Shown here: positions 35,459 through 44,606 of the stretch, piece by piece
Layout: the number at the start of each line of letters is the position of its first letter
Numbering within the stretch: position 1 is the first letter of the stretch
NCBI RefSeq assembly: GCF_030929495.1
Contig: NZ_JAVFWN010000003.1
Location: forward strand, 372,001 to 436,000
Direction of reading: 5' to 3'
Origin: Nocardioides sp. LHD-245
GTDB taxonomy: Bacteria; Actinomycetota; Actinomycetes; Propionibacteriales; Nocardioidaceae
DNA: 64,000 bases
The notes under the pieces: generated by a model
What the model saw: only the letters and a program-made list of their open reading frames with translations
The model's database searches: none
Told to the model about the DNA's origin: nothing
Program-made: the position numbers and the translations under genes

Positions 35459-36817
35459 GTGCTCGCCTCCTCCCGAAAGCCCCGCCCGCCCGGGCGGTAT
35501 CGGGCCGACAGCATGGCCGTGACCGCCTGCCTGGTGCTCCTGGCGGTGGTGCTGGCCGCCCTGGCGAGCCAGGGCACGATCGCGCTGATCGTGGCCGGTG
35601 GGGTGGCCTTCTACGTCCTGATGCTGGCGCTCGTGGGTCGCGAGCGCACCGCGGTCTTCACGCTGATGGCCGCCTTCGCGACCGCGCCGATGTACAAGGG
35701 GCTGGCGCCGTCGGCCAGCTCGCTGGTGACGGCGACCGACGGCCTGGTGGCTCTCGGCGTGCTGCTGATCGCTCCGTCGCTCTTCAACAAGCGGATCGAG
35801 GTCCCCGGCCTGTTCGCCGTCGGCGTGACGGTCGTGTTCGTGATGTCCTCGATCGCCTCGGTGGCGTCCCCGGAGCCGGCGAAGAGCTACCTGACCATGA
35901 TCCTGTGGCTGGGCGTGATGGCCGGGCTGCCGGCGGTGTTCGCGATCTGGCGGCCCAGCAATCTCGTCTTCGATCTGCTGTGCTGGTCCTACGTCTTCGG
36001 GCACATGGTCAGCTTCGGCTACGCGATGTACTACGGCCCGTCGAACCAGGGCCGGTACGGCGGCCTGGCGACCCACCCCAACTACTTCGCCCAGGGCGGG
36101 CTGATCACGTTCTGCGTGCTCCTCTACCTGCTCTACCGCCACCGCACGTGGGTCGTGCGCACGGTGATCGTCGGGGCCGGCGCCGTGTGCGGCGCGACGA
36201 TCTACCTGAGCGGGAGCCGGGCCGCGATGGTGGTCGCGGCGGTCCTCATCTTGATGATCCCCGTCGTCGAGCGCTCGGCGATCATGGGCTTCATCTACGC
36301 GCTCGGCGGGGCGCTGTTCGTCATCGCGATCCCCATCCTGGTCGACATCAGTGGGGAGACGTCCTCGCTGGGCCGCCTGGTGGGCGGCAGCAGCTCGGGC
36401 TTCTCCGACCAGGCCCGGGAGCTCGGGCAGCAGAGCGGCATCGAACGGTTCCTGTCCCAGCCGTTCATCGGCACCGGGCTGATCGACCTGTTCGAGATCC
36501 ACAACATGTACCTCGAGATCGCGGCGGCCATCGGTGTCTTCGGGCTCGCCGGGTACCTCTGCGTGATTTTCGTTTTCGCTCGGCCCTTGTTCAGTGACGT
36601 TCCGCATCGTCGGCTGTTGTATGTCGCGTGGGCCTTCATCGGGTTCGGCGCGACAGTGCCGGGCTTCTACGACCGCAGCATCTGGTTGCCCCTCGCTCTG
36701 GGCGCCGTGGCCGTGATGGAGTACCGCCGAACAACACCCTGGTTCCTGTCAGGACGACCGTCAGGAACGCCCCCCACGGCGCTCGCTCCGGCCGGTGCCG
36801 CCCCCCCGAAAGGCTGA
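35459..36817 (+). CDS. O-antigen ligase/polymerase-like membrane protein (Wzy/WaaL family)
   Basis: A 452-residue protein with about eleven membrane helices. Family segments include [14 protein letters not shown] in the large loop region, [19 protein letters not shown] and [18 protein letters not shown] (the H-N-x-x-L/Y-E motif of PF04932). Such proteins polymerise or ligate repeat units on the outer side of the membrane. Downstream genes FkbM and GT61 follow with 3-nt and overlapping junctions, so it heads an operon. Whether it is the polymerase or the ligase cannot be told from sequence; no second candidate is in the window. Confidence 0.8.
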   Translation: MLASSRKPRPPGRYRADSMAVTACLVLLAVVLAALASQGTIALIVAGGVAFYVLMLALVGRERTAVFTLMAAFATAPMYKGLAPSASSLVTATDGLVALGVLLIAPSLFNKRIEVPGLFAVGVTVVFVMSSIASVASPEPAKSYLTMILWLGVMAGLPAVFAIWRPSNLVFDLLCWSYVFGHMVSFGYAMYYGPSNQGRYGGLATHPNYFAQGGLITFCVLLYLLYRHRTWVVRTVIVGAGAVCGATIYLSGSRAAMVVAAVLILMIPVVERSAIMGFIYALGGALFVIAIPILVDISGETSSLGRLVGGSSSGFSDQARELGQQSGIERFLSQPFIGTGLIDLFEIHNMYLEIAAAIGVFGLAGYLCVIFVFARPLFSDVPHRRLLYVAWAFIGFGATVPGFYDRSIWLPLALGAVAVMEYRRTTPWFLSGRPSGTPPTALAPAGAAPPKG

Positions 36818-36820
36818 TCG

Positions 36821-37654
36821 ATGACGCTCGTCCGCAGCGGCGCCCACCTGGCCAAGCGTGTGCGCCAGACGCCCCAGTTGTTCCGCAACTTCCCGGAGGT
36901 CTTCTGGGACCTCGGGACGCACCGGACGCGCCTGCGCCGCAAGGAGATGACCTTCCGGATGCGCAACGGGTACGTCGTCACGTGCCCGAACGTCAACGGC
37001 GCCCGCTTCCCCCTCTACGAGATCTTCGCCGACGACGCGTACCACCTGCGCGACCTCACCGCCGGTGTCGACGCCGACGCCGCGGTGCTCGACGTCGGCG
37101 GCCAGATCGGCAGCTTCTCGCTGGCGCTGGCCGAGGTGCTGCCGAAGAGCCGGATCCACGTCTACGAGGCCTCGCCGGTCTCCGCGTCCTACATCAGCCG
37201 CAATGTCGACGACAACGGCCTCGGCGCCACGATCACCGTCCACGGCGAGGCCATGGCCGGGGAGCCCGGGGAGTTCACCTTCGTCGACAGCGGCACCGCG
37301 AGCGGCCACAACGGCCTCACCGCACCGGGCTGGATGAAGGAGCAGGGCGCCACCGAGGTGACCGTGCCCGCGCAGTCGTTCGACCGCGCCGTCGCCGAGA
37401 TCGCGGCCGACGGACGCTCGGTGCAGATCGTGAAGATGGACGTGGAGGGCGCCGAGTACGACATCGTGCTGCGCAGCTCGCCGTCGTCCTGGGCCCAGGT
37501 GCGCAAGGTCGTCATGGAGTACCACCCGGTCGACGGGCACTCGCTCGACGAGCTGCTGGCCTTCTTCGCCGCCGTCGGGCTCGAGCCCGGCCGGCACGAG
37601 CCGGGCCTGCGCCCCGGCCTGGGGGTCATCTGGCTCTCGCGGCCGGCTCAGTGA
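36821..37654 (+). CDS. FkbM-family methyltransferase
   Basis: A 277-residue SAM-dependent methyltransferase of the FkbM family. Motif I is VLDVGGQIGSFSLALAE, followed by HVYEASPVSASY, and the late motif is IVKMDVEGAEYDIVL, diagnostic of the family. FkbM members O-methylate sugars or polyketides. It begins 3 nt after the ligase-like gene and overlaps the GT61 gene (GTGA), so it probably methylates the same glycan. Confidence 0.88.
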   Translation: MTLVRSGAHLAKRVRQTPQLFRNFPEVFWDLGTHRTRLRRKEMTFRMRNGYVVTCPNVNGARFPLYEIFADDAYHLRDLTAGVDADAAVLDVGGQIGSFSLALAEVLPKSRIHVYEASPVSASYISRNVDDNGLGATITVHGEAMAGEPGEFTFVDSGTASGHNGLTAPGWMKEQGATEVTVPAQSFDRAVAEIAADGRSVQIVKMDVEGAEYDIVLRSSPSSWAQVRKVVMEYHPVDGHSLDELLAFFAAVGLEPGRHEPGLRPGLGVIWLSRPAQ

Positions 37655-38862
37655 GTCGCCTGCCGCCACAGCTGCAGCCGCTCTGGCCGGTCGTCAAGCG
37701 GGGCCACCGCTGGGGTGCCCGGGTGCTCGGTGCCGCCGGCCGGCGTACCGTCGGCCCGGCGCACGGCCTGCCGCGCACCGGCAGCGAGCGGTCGCGGGAC
37801 ACCGCGCTGCTGGAGCCGGCCACGACCCGGATCGTCCCGGTCGGCGAGGCCTTCACGGTACGGCGCACGTTGCCGGTCGGTGAGCCGCCGGCGCACTGGT
37901 ACTTCGCGGACCGGCTGGAGCAACGGGTCCCCGAGCGCTTCCTCCTGGAGCTGACGGAGGGCAGGCTGCAGGGCAGGCACGCGGCGGTCGTCACGGCCGG
38001 CGGCGTGCTCGACCTGGAGACCAGCCACTACTTCGACATCGCCGGCTGGCGTGAGCACCCGGTGTTCTGGAACCCCCGCCCGCGACCGGCCGAGCGGGTG
38101 GACGGCACGGTGGCGGTCCTCGCGGCGCGCGGCACCGGCCACAACTACTACCACTTCCTCATCGACGCGCTCCCGCGCCTGGGGATGCTGGACGCGGCCC
38201 ACCCCGGCCTGCGACCGGACCGCTGGGTGGTCGACACCGCCACCCGCTACCAGCGGGAGCTGATCGCGATGCTCGGTCTCGAGGAGGACCGTCTGGTGGC
38301 TCCCGGCCCCGGCTTCTCGCTGCAGGCCCGGCGGCTGCTGGTGCCGTCGCTGCCGAACGTGAGCACCCTCGTGTCCCCGGAGACCAGCGCCTGGCTGCGG
38401 GACCGGCTGCCCCCGCGGGCGGCGGCGAGCGGCCTGCCCGAGCGCGTCTACGTGACCCGCGGGACGACGCCGAACACGCGGCGGATGGTGCACGAGCAGG
38501 CCGTCGTGGCGCTGCTGCGCCGCCGGGGCTTCGCGGTCGTGGACCCCGGGACGCTCAGCGTGCAGGAGCAGATCGACCACTTCGCGGCCGCTCGGGTCGT
38601 GGTCGCCCCCCACGGTGCGGCGCTGACCAATCTGGTGTTCGCGCGCGACGGGGTCCGGGTGCTCGAGCTGTTCGCGCCGACCTATCTCAACGGCGGCTAC
38701 TGGTCGATCGTCGGCAACATCCCCGAGAGCCGCTACCGGTACGTCGTCGCCGACGGTCCGCGGGCGACACGCCCCGGGCGCCCGCAGCGGGGCGTGATGG
38801 ACGACATCGACCTGGCGCCCGCGCGGGTCGAGCAGGCGCTGGAGCGCCTGCTCGCCGACTGA
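37651..38862 (+). CDS. Glycosyltransferase family 61 protein (DUF563)
   Basis: A 403-residue putative glycosyltransferase. The C-terminal half has the GT61 landmarks: HNYYHFLIDALPRLG, RVYVTRGTTPNTRRM and RVVVAPHGAALTNLVFA with VLELFAPTYLNGGYW. The first 120 residues are variable and basic. GTG at 37651 overlaps the FkbM stop. It transfers a sugar to an unknown acceptor during repeat-unit assembly. Confidence 0.85.
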   Translation: MSRLPPQLQPLWPVVKRGHRWGARVLGAAGRRTVGPAHGLPRTGSERSRDTALLEPATTRIVPVGEAFTVRRTLPVGEPPAHWYFADRLEQRVPERFLLELTEGRLQGRHAAVVTAGGVLDLETSHYFDIAGWREHPVFWNPRPRPAERVDGTVAVLAARGTGHNYYHFLIDALPRLGMLDAAHPGLRPDRWVVDTATRYQRELIAMLGLEEDRLVAPGPGFSLQARRLLVPSLPNVSTLVSPETSAWLRDRLPPRAAASGLPERVYVTRGTTPNTRRMVHEQAVVALLRRRGFAVVDPGTLSVQEQIDHFAAARVVVAPHGAALTNLVFARDGVRVLELFAPTYLNGGYWSIVGNIPESRYRYVVADGPRATRPGRPQRGVMDDIDLAPARVEQALERLLAD

Positions 38863-38900
38863 CTGCGAGCCTCAGAGCCGGCATCCATCGGAGACGGGGC

Positions 38901-39623
38901 TCAGGCGACCTCGGTGTTGTCGGCGGCCCGGGGCGAGGCGTGCTCGTCGAGGGCGACGACCGAGCGGGAGCCGCTGTTGCGCGCGATGAGGTCCATGACC
39001 TCCGTGTAGCTGAGCGACGGCTTGAGGTGGGCCACGATCAGGACCGTGCGGAGCAGGATCGAGAAGTCGAGCCGCAGCCGGTAGCCGTCGAGGACGGCGT
39101 GGCAGTAGGCACCCTCGATGCGCAGTCGCTCCGAGTCGGTCAGTGCGTCGCGGCCGACCAGCTGGGCCGGGCCGGTGAGGCCCGCCGCGGTGAGGAACCG
39201 GTCGCCGGCGTAGGAGTACTCGTCGAGCAGCGCGTTCATCACGTTGGTGGGCAACGGCCGGTTGCCGACGATGGTCATCTTGCCGCTGAGCACGTGGACG
39301 AGCTGCGGGATCTCGGTCAGCCCGCACCGCTCGAGGAGGCGCCCGGCCCGGGTGTAGAGCGGCGAGTCCGGCGCGATGTTGAGGAAGCGGGTGTTGGTGA
39401 CCGGCACCGTGTCGCGGTTGACCAGTCGGTCGGCGTTCTTGACCATCGTCCGGAACTTCACGACCTTGGTCGGATCGCCGCTCCCCACGAGCCGGTTGGA
39501 CCGGTAGAACACCGGTCGTCCCGAGGTGAGCAGGACCAGCAGCGCGCCACCCGCCACCGCTGGCAGCCACACCACCGCGGCCAGGCTGACCACGACCACG
39601 TCGAACACCCGCTTGATGTGCAT
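38901..39623 (-). CDS. Initiating sugar-phosphate transferase (polyprenyl-phosphate glycosyl-1-phosphate transferase)
   Basis: A 240-residue monotopic transferase of the WcaJ/PglC type that loads the first sugar phosphate on undecaprenyl phosphate. It has one N-terminal hydrophobic helix, then PVFYRSNRLVG, KVVKFRTM and LSGKMTIVGNRPLP. In the catalytic stretch GLTEIPQLVHV the Asp of the usual Asp-Glu dyad is Thr, with Glu kept. That may alter or impair activity. It ends the minus-strand operon that starts at the GT4 gene. Confidence 0.8.
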   Translation of the reverse strand: MHIKRVFDVVVVSLAAVVWLPAVAGGALLVLLTSGRPVFYRSNRLVGSGDPTKVVKFRTMVKNADRLVNRDTVPVTNTRFLNIAPDSPLYTRAGRLLERCGLTEIPQLVHVLSGKMTIVGNRPLPTNVMNALLDEYSYAGDRFLTAAGLTGPAQLVGRDALTDSERLRIEGAYCHAVLDGYRLRLDFSILLRTVLIVAHLKPSLSYTEVMDLIARNSGSRSVVALDEHASPRAADNTEVA

Positions 39624-39626
39624 CCG

Positions 39627-40361
39627 CTACTCCCGTGCTCTCCCGGTCGACCCGCTGTCCCTAGCGCCCCCCAGCGCGCTGCGGCCTCGTCCCGATGAGA
39701 GATTCAACGAGCGAAATGCGAAAGAGATACTCCTCACGGCCAGCCAAATTCGCGCGTCCGCTCCGACGGTCCGCCGGGCGTCGCCCAGGTCGGGGTCGAG
39801 TGCGGTGCGGGAGAGCCGGTCGTACGACGCGTGCAGGCGGTGCCAGGGCGCCCCGCCCCGTCCCGGGCGCAGTCGCCCGGGGTAGAGGACGGCGAGCGTG
39901 GCACCGTCGCGCGCGGTCCGCTGCTGGAGCAGCTCCTCGAGCAGGCACTTCCAGCCGCCGTAATAGCGGCGGTCGTCACCCGGCGCGAGCGCGATGACGG
40001 TGGAGACGAGGACCACCTCGACCGGTCGGCCGCAGGCCAGCACCTCGTCGACGTAGGCGAGATCGCGGCGTACCGCGACCAGGTCGGCCTCGAGGTCGGG
40101 CTCCACCGGATGGACCGGGCCGAGCGCCGCGACGACCAGGCGCACCGGCCCGTCGCCGAGCGTGCGGACCCGGTCGGCGAGGCCGCCCTCGGAGGCGTCG
40201 ACGATGTCGGCCTGGGGGAGTCCGGTCGCGGCGGCGACGGCGTCGACGTCGGCCGGGTCGCGCGCGATCGCCAGCAGCGCGGATCCGCTGAGGTCGTCGA
40301 CGACGGCCCGGCCCAGGCGGGTCTTCGGGCCGAGGAGGACGGTCGCGGCCGGACGGCTCAC
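39627..40361 (-). CDS. SDR-like NAD(P)-binding protein
   Basis: A 244-residue Rossmann-fold protein. The nucleotide loop is VLLGPKTRLGRAV, a G-x6-G variant of the usual G-x3-G-x-G, and the YGGWK pair gives Y-x3-K. VVLVSTVIALAP supplies the Ser/Thr of the triad. It resembles extended short-chain dehydrogenases/epimerases, but no specific sugar activity can be given. GTG 40361 overlaps the GT4 stop, and the initiating transferase follows after 3 nt. Confidence 0.65.
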   Translation of the reverse strand: MSRPAATVLLGPKTRLGRAVVDDLSGSALLAIARDPADVDAVAAATGLPQADIVDASEGGLADRVRTLGDGPVRLVVAALGPVHPVEPDLEADLVAVRRDLAYVDEVLACGRPVEVVLVSTVIALAPGDDRRYYGGWKCLLEELLQQRTARDGATLAVLYPGRLRPGRGGAPWHRLHASYDRLSRTALDPDLGDARRTVGADARIWLAVRSISFAFRSLNLSSGRGRSALGGARDSGSTGRARE

Positions 40362-41548
40362 CGGCTGGCCTGACGCAGGATGGTCTCGAACCTGTCGGCG
40401 CACCCGGCCAGCGCGAACTCCTGTTCGGCGAGGTCCCGCGACGCCTCGCCCAGCTCCTCGCGCAGCTCGGGATCGGCGACGACCCGGGCGACCCAGGCGG
40501 CCGCCTCCGGCAGCGAGCGGGCGTCGGGGGCGACCACCGCGCCGCCGGCCTTGCTGATCAGCGCCGACGCGAGGTTCTCACTCGGCATCATGCCCAGCAC
40601 GGGGCGGCCGGCGCACAGGTAGGACAGGGTCTTGGACGGCACCGAGAAGGCGCCCGCCTGCTTGTCGAGCAGGACCACGAGCACGTCGCCGGAGCCGAGC
40701 ACCTCGGACAGCCGCTCGTAGGGCTGGAAGGGCAGCAGGGTGACGGGTACGTCGAGCCGGCGGGCCTCCGCCCGGATCACCTCGATCGCCGGGCCCTCGT
40801 TGACCACGACGAGGCGCACCGGGCGGCCCGCGTCGATCACGTGGCGGGCCAGGCCGACCAGCAGGGTCGGATCGTGCTTGAGGCCGAGGGTGCCCGAGTA
40901 GAGCAGGGTGGCGGTGTCGTCCAGCTCCTGCTCCTTGGCCCACCTGTTGGCGCGTGGCACCGGGACGATCTCGTCGAGCGGCGCCCAGTTGGGGATCACG
41001 GTGACCTTGTCGGCGGTCCCCCAGTCCTCGTGGACGGGGACGAAGGAGGGCGCGATCACGACGATCGCCGCCGCCCGCCGCGAGACCCAGCGCTCGGCGA
41101 TGCTGAACGCCGCGGCGACGAAGCGGAACAGCCCCCCGAGCTTGTCGCCGGCGAAAGACCTCACCGCGACGGCGTACACGTCCTGGTGCCAAAGCACCCA
41201 CGGCCGCCGCAGCAGTGCCATGCCCAACGCGAACACGACCAGCGTCGGGATCTGCGCGTTGGAGAGCATCGCGGTGCCGGCACCGGTGCGGCGGACCTGG
41301 CGCAGCAGCTGCCAGCCGACGGCCGCCTCGATCAGGACCCGCTTGGCGAACCGGTCCTTGGCGATCGGGGTGGTCGGGCCGACCGGCTCGAAGACGAGCG
41401 TCTCGCCCGGCTCGGCCTTCAGGTGGCCCTTGCCGGACACCCACCCCGGGCAGTAGGAGTGGGTGACGGAGTGCCCCCGCCGGGCGAGCTCACGGCTGAG
41501 CTCGACCTGGAACGGGTGTCCGGAGTAGTCGTGGACGAGGATGCGCAC
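40358..41548 (-). CDS. Glycosyltransferase family 4 (WcaI-like)
   Basis: A 396-residue GT-B glycosyltransferase. The N-terminal domain begins MRILVHDYSGHPFQVELSREL and the C-terminal nucleotide-sugar domain has LLYSGTLGLKHDP, VVNEGPAIEVI and the S-x-P-S-K-T motif in GAFSVPSKTLSYLCAGRPVLG. These match the WcaI subset, which acts in exopolysaccharide assembly. It lies 15 nt downstream of the epimerase gene. It probably adds the second or a later sugar. Confidence 0.88.
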   Translation of the reverse strand: MRILVHDYSGHPFQVELSRELARRGHSVTHSYCPGWVSGKGHLKAEPGETLVFEPVGPTTPIAKDRFAKRVLIEAAVGWQLLRQVRRTGAGTAMLSNAQIPTLVVFALGMALLRRPWVLWHQDVYAVAVRSFAGDKLGGLFRFVAAAFSIAERWVSRRAAAIVVIAPSFVPVHEDWGTADKVTVIPNWAPLDEIVPVPRANRWAKEQELDDTATLLYSGTLGLKHDPTLLVGLARHVIDAGRPVRLVVVNEGPAIEVIRAEARRLDVPVTLLPFQPYERLSEVLGSGDVLVVLLDKQAGAFSVPSKTLSYLCAGRPVLGMMPSENLASALISKAGGAVVAPDARSLPEAAAWVARVVADPELREELGEASRDLAEQEFALAGCADRFETILRQASR

Positions 41549-41563
41549 GTCGGGGAGGAGCGC

Positions 41564-42547
41564 TCAGCCCTGGGCGCGCTTGACCTGGTCGTAGACCCAG
41601 GCGTAGGTCTGCGCGAGACCGTCGGCGAGGCTGATCGACGGCTCCCAGCCGAAGACCTCGTTGATCATCGTGTTGTCGGAGTTGCGGCCACGCACGCCCT
41701 GCGGCGCGGAGAGGTCGTACTTCCGCTCGCACTTGATGCCGGCGATCTCCTCGACGATCGAGTAGAGCTGGTTGATCGAGACGAGCTCCGCGGAGCCGAG
41801 GTTGATCGGGTCCTCGAGGTCGCTCGCCAGGATCATCTGGGAGCCCCGCACGCAGTCGTCGATGTACATGAAGCTGCGGGTCTGCTCGCCGTCGCCCCAG
41901 ATCTCCAGCTCGTGCTTGCCGGAGATGACCGCCTCAGCGATCTTGCGGCACACCGCGGCGGGCGCCTTCTCGCGGCCGCCGGTCCAGGTGCCCTCGGGAC
42001 CGTAGACGTTGTGGTAGCGGGCGGTGCGGGTGATCAGCCCGAAGTCCTCGGTGAAGTGGCGGGCCATCCGCTCGCTGAAGAGCTTCTCCCAGCCGTAGCC
42101 GTCCTCCGGCATGGCGGGGTAGGCGTCGGCCTCCCGGAGCGCGGTGACCGCGGTGTCCGTCTGCTTGTCGGCGGCGTAGACGCAGGCCGAGGAGGAGTAG
42201 AAGTAGCGCTCGACGTCGTACTTCTTCGCGGCCTGGAGCATGTGCGTGCTGGTCAGCACCGTCAGCATGCACAGGGCCTTGTTGTTCTCGATGAAGCCCA
42301 TCCCGCCCATGTCGGCGGCGAGCATGTAGACCTCGCGTGCGCCGGCCGTCGCGGTCTCGGCGGCGTCGAGCAGGGAGAGGTCGGCCTGGACGTTCTCGGC
42401 GTCGGCGTGGACCTGGTACCACTCCTCCGGCGGCTTCACGTCGACCACGCGCACGGACTTGCCCTGGGCCAGCAGGTCGGCCGCCAGGTGACCTCCGATG
42501 AACCCTCCTCCACCAGCGACCAGTACGTCCACAGGCCGAGCCGTCAT
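41564..42547 (-). CDS. GDP-mannose 3,5-epimerase-like NAD-dependent epimerase
   Basis: A 327-residue extended SDR. The Rossmann loop is GGGGFIGGHL and the catalytic Y-x3-K is in DGYGWEKL. Segments ADMGGMGFIENN, SSSACVY, YGPEGTWTGGREKAPAAVCRK, EIWGDGEQTRSFMYIDDCV and GVRGRNSDNT match plant GDP-mannose 3,5-epimerase, including the active-site Cys in S-S-A-C. The product would be GDP-L-galactose or GDP-L-gulose. The gene has a good ribosome site (AAGGAG). With gmd in the same locus it points to a GDP-mannose-based glycan. Confidence 0.88.
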   Translation of the reverse strand: MTARPVDVLVAGGGGFIGGHLAADLLAQGKSVRVVDVKPPEEWYQVHADAENVQADLSLLDAAETATAGAREVYMLAADMGGMGFIENNKALCMLTVLTSTHMLQAAKKYDVERYFYSSSACVYAADKQTDTAVTALREADAYPAMPEDGYGWEKLFSERMARHFTEDFGLITRTARYHNVYGPEGTWTGGREKAPAAVCRKIAEAVISGKHELEIWGDGEQTRSFMYIDDCVRGSQMILASDLEDPINLGSAELVSINQLYSIVEEIAGIKCERKYDLSAPQGVRGRNSDNTMINEVFGWEPSISLADGLAQTYAWVYDQVKRAQG

Positions 42548-42626
42548 GTTCCCTCACTCCTTCGCGTGTCAGCCCCCCAGCTGCATGCGAATCTCAACGA
42601 GGCAGGAACGCCGACGTCACGGGACC

Positions 42627-43553
42627 TCAGTCCCGACCCGCCTCGCCTTCGAGAACCTCGAGGAGGAGGCCGGCGACGAGCTCCTGCTCCTCGGGGTAGG
42701 GGTGGTACGCCGCACCGTCGGGGCGCGGCGGCGCGGCGCCCGCGATCCAGGGCTCGGCCGCGCAGATGTCGTGTCCCTCGCTGGCGGCCCAGACGTCGAC
42801 GTACTCGGCGCCGGTCTTGCGGGCGGCGGAGGAGACGGCGCTGTTCAGCGAGATCAGGGCGTCGTAGGCGAACGGGATGTCGCCCTCGGCGAGCGGCAGC
42901 TGTGCGCAGCCCGTGCTCGCCGGGAACGTCTGCGGGTAGCCGACCAGGACGATCCGGGCCTCGGGCGCCCGGTCGCGGACGGCGTCGACCACGTCGACGA
43001 GGCGGTCGCGGATCTTGCCGATGTTGTCCTGGGCCTTCGGGTTCTCGGCGGCGAGGTCGGCGCACGGCGCTCCCGCCGGGTCCTGCCGGCCGGCCTGGAC
43101 GCAGCTCACGATCAGCACGCCGAAGAGGTTGAAGTCGTTGCCGCCCAGCCCGATCGTGACGAGCGCGGTGTCCTCGTCGACCGCCTCGAGCTGGGGCGGC
43201 ACCGCGCCGCCGCGCGACGGCTGCTGGGGGGCGGTGACGTCCTCCGTGGTGGCGCCGCCGCAGCTGACGTCGGTGAGCCGGAGGTCGAGCTCACGGGCCA
43301 GGCGGTGGGGGTAGTTGTCGAGCGAGCGCAGGCAGCCCCCGGAGTCGGGATCGAGCGCCCCGGTCAGGTAGCCCGCGGTGTAGGAGTCGCCGAGCGCGAC
43401 GTACGTGTCGCCGGCCTCGATCGCCCGGTCCGGGTTGCCCTCGGGTGCCCGGCGCGTGGCCGGGCAGCCGGCGAGGAGCAGGGCGAGCGCGACGGCGACC
43501 GCCGTGGTGCCGCCGCGCCTCAGGATGCGTCGACGTCGTGCCTGACGATGCAT
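42627..43553 (-). CDS. SGNH/GDSL-family lipoprotein (copy 1)
   Basis: A 308-residue secreted lipoprotein with Arg-rich n-region and lipobox LLLAGC. The nucleophile is in VALGDSYTAGY, the oxyanion Gly/Asn in TIGLGGNDF, and Asp/His in DGAAYHPYPEEQ. Four or more Cys pairs suggest disulfides. It is a paralogue of the protein at 44607-45509, sharing VLVGYPQTFP, EYVDVW and GHDICA. Family enzymes are esterases or acetyl-glycan esterases. ATG 43553 is chosen over TTG 43562 because TAGGTT (43561-43566) precedes it by 7 nt (leaderless). Confidence 0.85.
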   Translation of the reverse strand: MHRQARRRRILRRGGTTAVAVALALLLAGCPATRRAPEGNPDRAIEAGDTYVALGDSYTAGYLTGALDPDSGGCLRSLDNYPHRLARELDLRLTDVSCGGATTEDVTAPQQPSRGGAVPPQLEAVDEDTALVTIGLGGNDFNLFGVLIVSCVQAGRQDPAGAPCADLAAENPKAQDNIGKIRDRLVDVVDAVRDRAPEARIVLVGYPQTFPASTGCAQLPLAEGDIPFAYDALISLNSAVSSAARKTGAEYVDVWAASEGHDICAAEPWIAGAAPPRPDGAAYHPYPEEQELVAGLLLEVLEGEAGRD

Positions 43554-43560
43554 GCCGGCC

Positions 43561-43566
43561 AACCTA
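43561..43566 (-). promoter_or_regulatory. -10 box of SGNH lipoprotein copy 1
   Basis: TAGGTT on the minus strand, 7 nt before ATG 43553; decides the start codon. Confidence 0.5.
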
Positions 43567-43595
43567 CGTCCGCGGTCCCAGCGGGGACGCGCCGG

Positions 43596-44489
43596 TCAGG
43601 CGGGCTTGCGCGCCGTGACGTCGAGGACGATGCGGGGAGCGAGCCCGCGGTCGACGAACTGGTCCATGACCCGGCTGCCGGCCTTGAGCGCCCGGCCGCG
43701 CAGGCCGGCGAAGTAGAGGTACAGCTCCGAGGACAGGCTGTAGCGCGCCTTGGGCGTCGCCACCACGTCGGTGTAGCCGAGACGGGTGAGCTGCAGCTCC
43801 ATGCTGGCCGGGGTGTGCAGGATCCGGTGGTGCGTCGGCAGCCGGCGGTCGGACACCTTGGTGACCCGGCCGTCGGTCGCCTTGGCCATGCCGAGCGCCG
43901 CCTTGTCAGCGAGGGTCCGGTGCGGTGTCTGCAGGACCAGGCAGCCGCCGGGGCGCAGCATGGTGAGGGCGTCGGCGAGCAGGTGGTCGCCGTTCGGCAC
44001 ATGCGCCAGCACGCACCACATGGTGACGACGTCGAACTCGTCGCGGTGCCCGAGGGTGCCGATGTCGCCGAGCTCCAGCCGGACCCCGTGTCGCTCCTCG
44101 GCCAGTCGTACGGCGGCCGCGGACGTCTCGTTGCCGAAGACCTCGCACCCGAACTCGTCGCGCGCCAGCTGCAGGAAGCCGCCGTCGCCGGCCCCCACGT
44201 CGAAGACCCGGCTGCCGCGGCCCGCCCCGATCAGGTCGAGGCTGGCTCCGAGCATCTCGCGCCAGATCTCCGGTCGGCCGCCGTCGCGCTTCGCGGCGAC
44301 GTACGCGGCGTACAGCTCCGGCGTGATCTGCTCCTCGTCGACCACCTGCGGCGGCGCGTCGTCGTACTCGCCGTGCGCGGACATCCCGCAGATCCGGCAG
44401 GTCACGATCGTGCGGCCGGTCGCCCGTGAGACCGGCATCCTGCGAATCTGCTGGGATCGGCACGCCGGGCACTGCTGGACGTCGGGCAT
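43596..44489 (-). CDS. SAM methyltransferase with N-terminal zinc ribbon
   Basis: A 297-residue protein. The N-terminus has CPAC and CRIC pairs (residues 7-34), a zinc ribbon. Motif I is VFDVGAGDGGFLQLA, the acidic post-I is in VFGNETS, and VVTMWCVLAHVPN gives motif II, as in type 11/23 methyltransferases. The C-terminal 80 residues are variable. Similar zinc-ribbon proteins are common in glycan loci and modify sugars. A GGAG ribosome site precedes ATG 44489. Confidence 0.85.
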   Translation of the reverse strand: MPDVQQCPACRSQQIRRMPVSRATGRTIVTCRICGMSAHGEYDDAPPQVVDEEQITPELYAAYVAAKRDGGRPEIWREMLGASLDLIGAGRGSRVFDVGAGDGGFLQLARDEFGCEVFGNETSAAAVRLAEERHGVRLELGDIGTLGHRDEFDVVTMWCVLAHVPNGDHLLADALTMLRPGGCLVLQTPHRTLADKAALGMAKATDGRVTKVSDRRLPTHHRILHTPASMELQLTRLGYTDVVATPKARYSLSSELYLYFAGLRGRALKAGSRVMDQFVDRGLAPRIVLDVTARKPA

Positions 44490-44573
44490 GGGGCTCCTTC
44501 GCGCGAATGTGCCGAGCGGGCACGGCCTCGTCGGCGGATCCTAGGGCACGTCCCCGCCTCCCGCGCTCGCATC

Positions 44574-44590
44574 ACGCGCTTTGAGCGCGT
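44574..44590 (-). terminator. Small hairpin between two minus-strand genes
   Basis: ACGCGCT-TTG-AGCGCGT, a perfect 7-bp stem downstream of the SGNH lipoprotein copy 2 gene and upstream of the methyltransferase. No U-run, so only a candidate. Confidence 0.35.
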
Positions 44591-44606
44591 TGCGCCCGGG
44601 CCAGCC

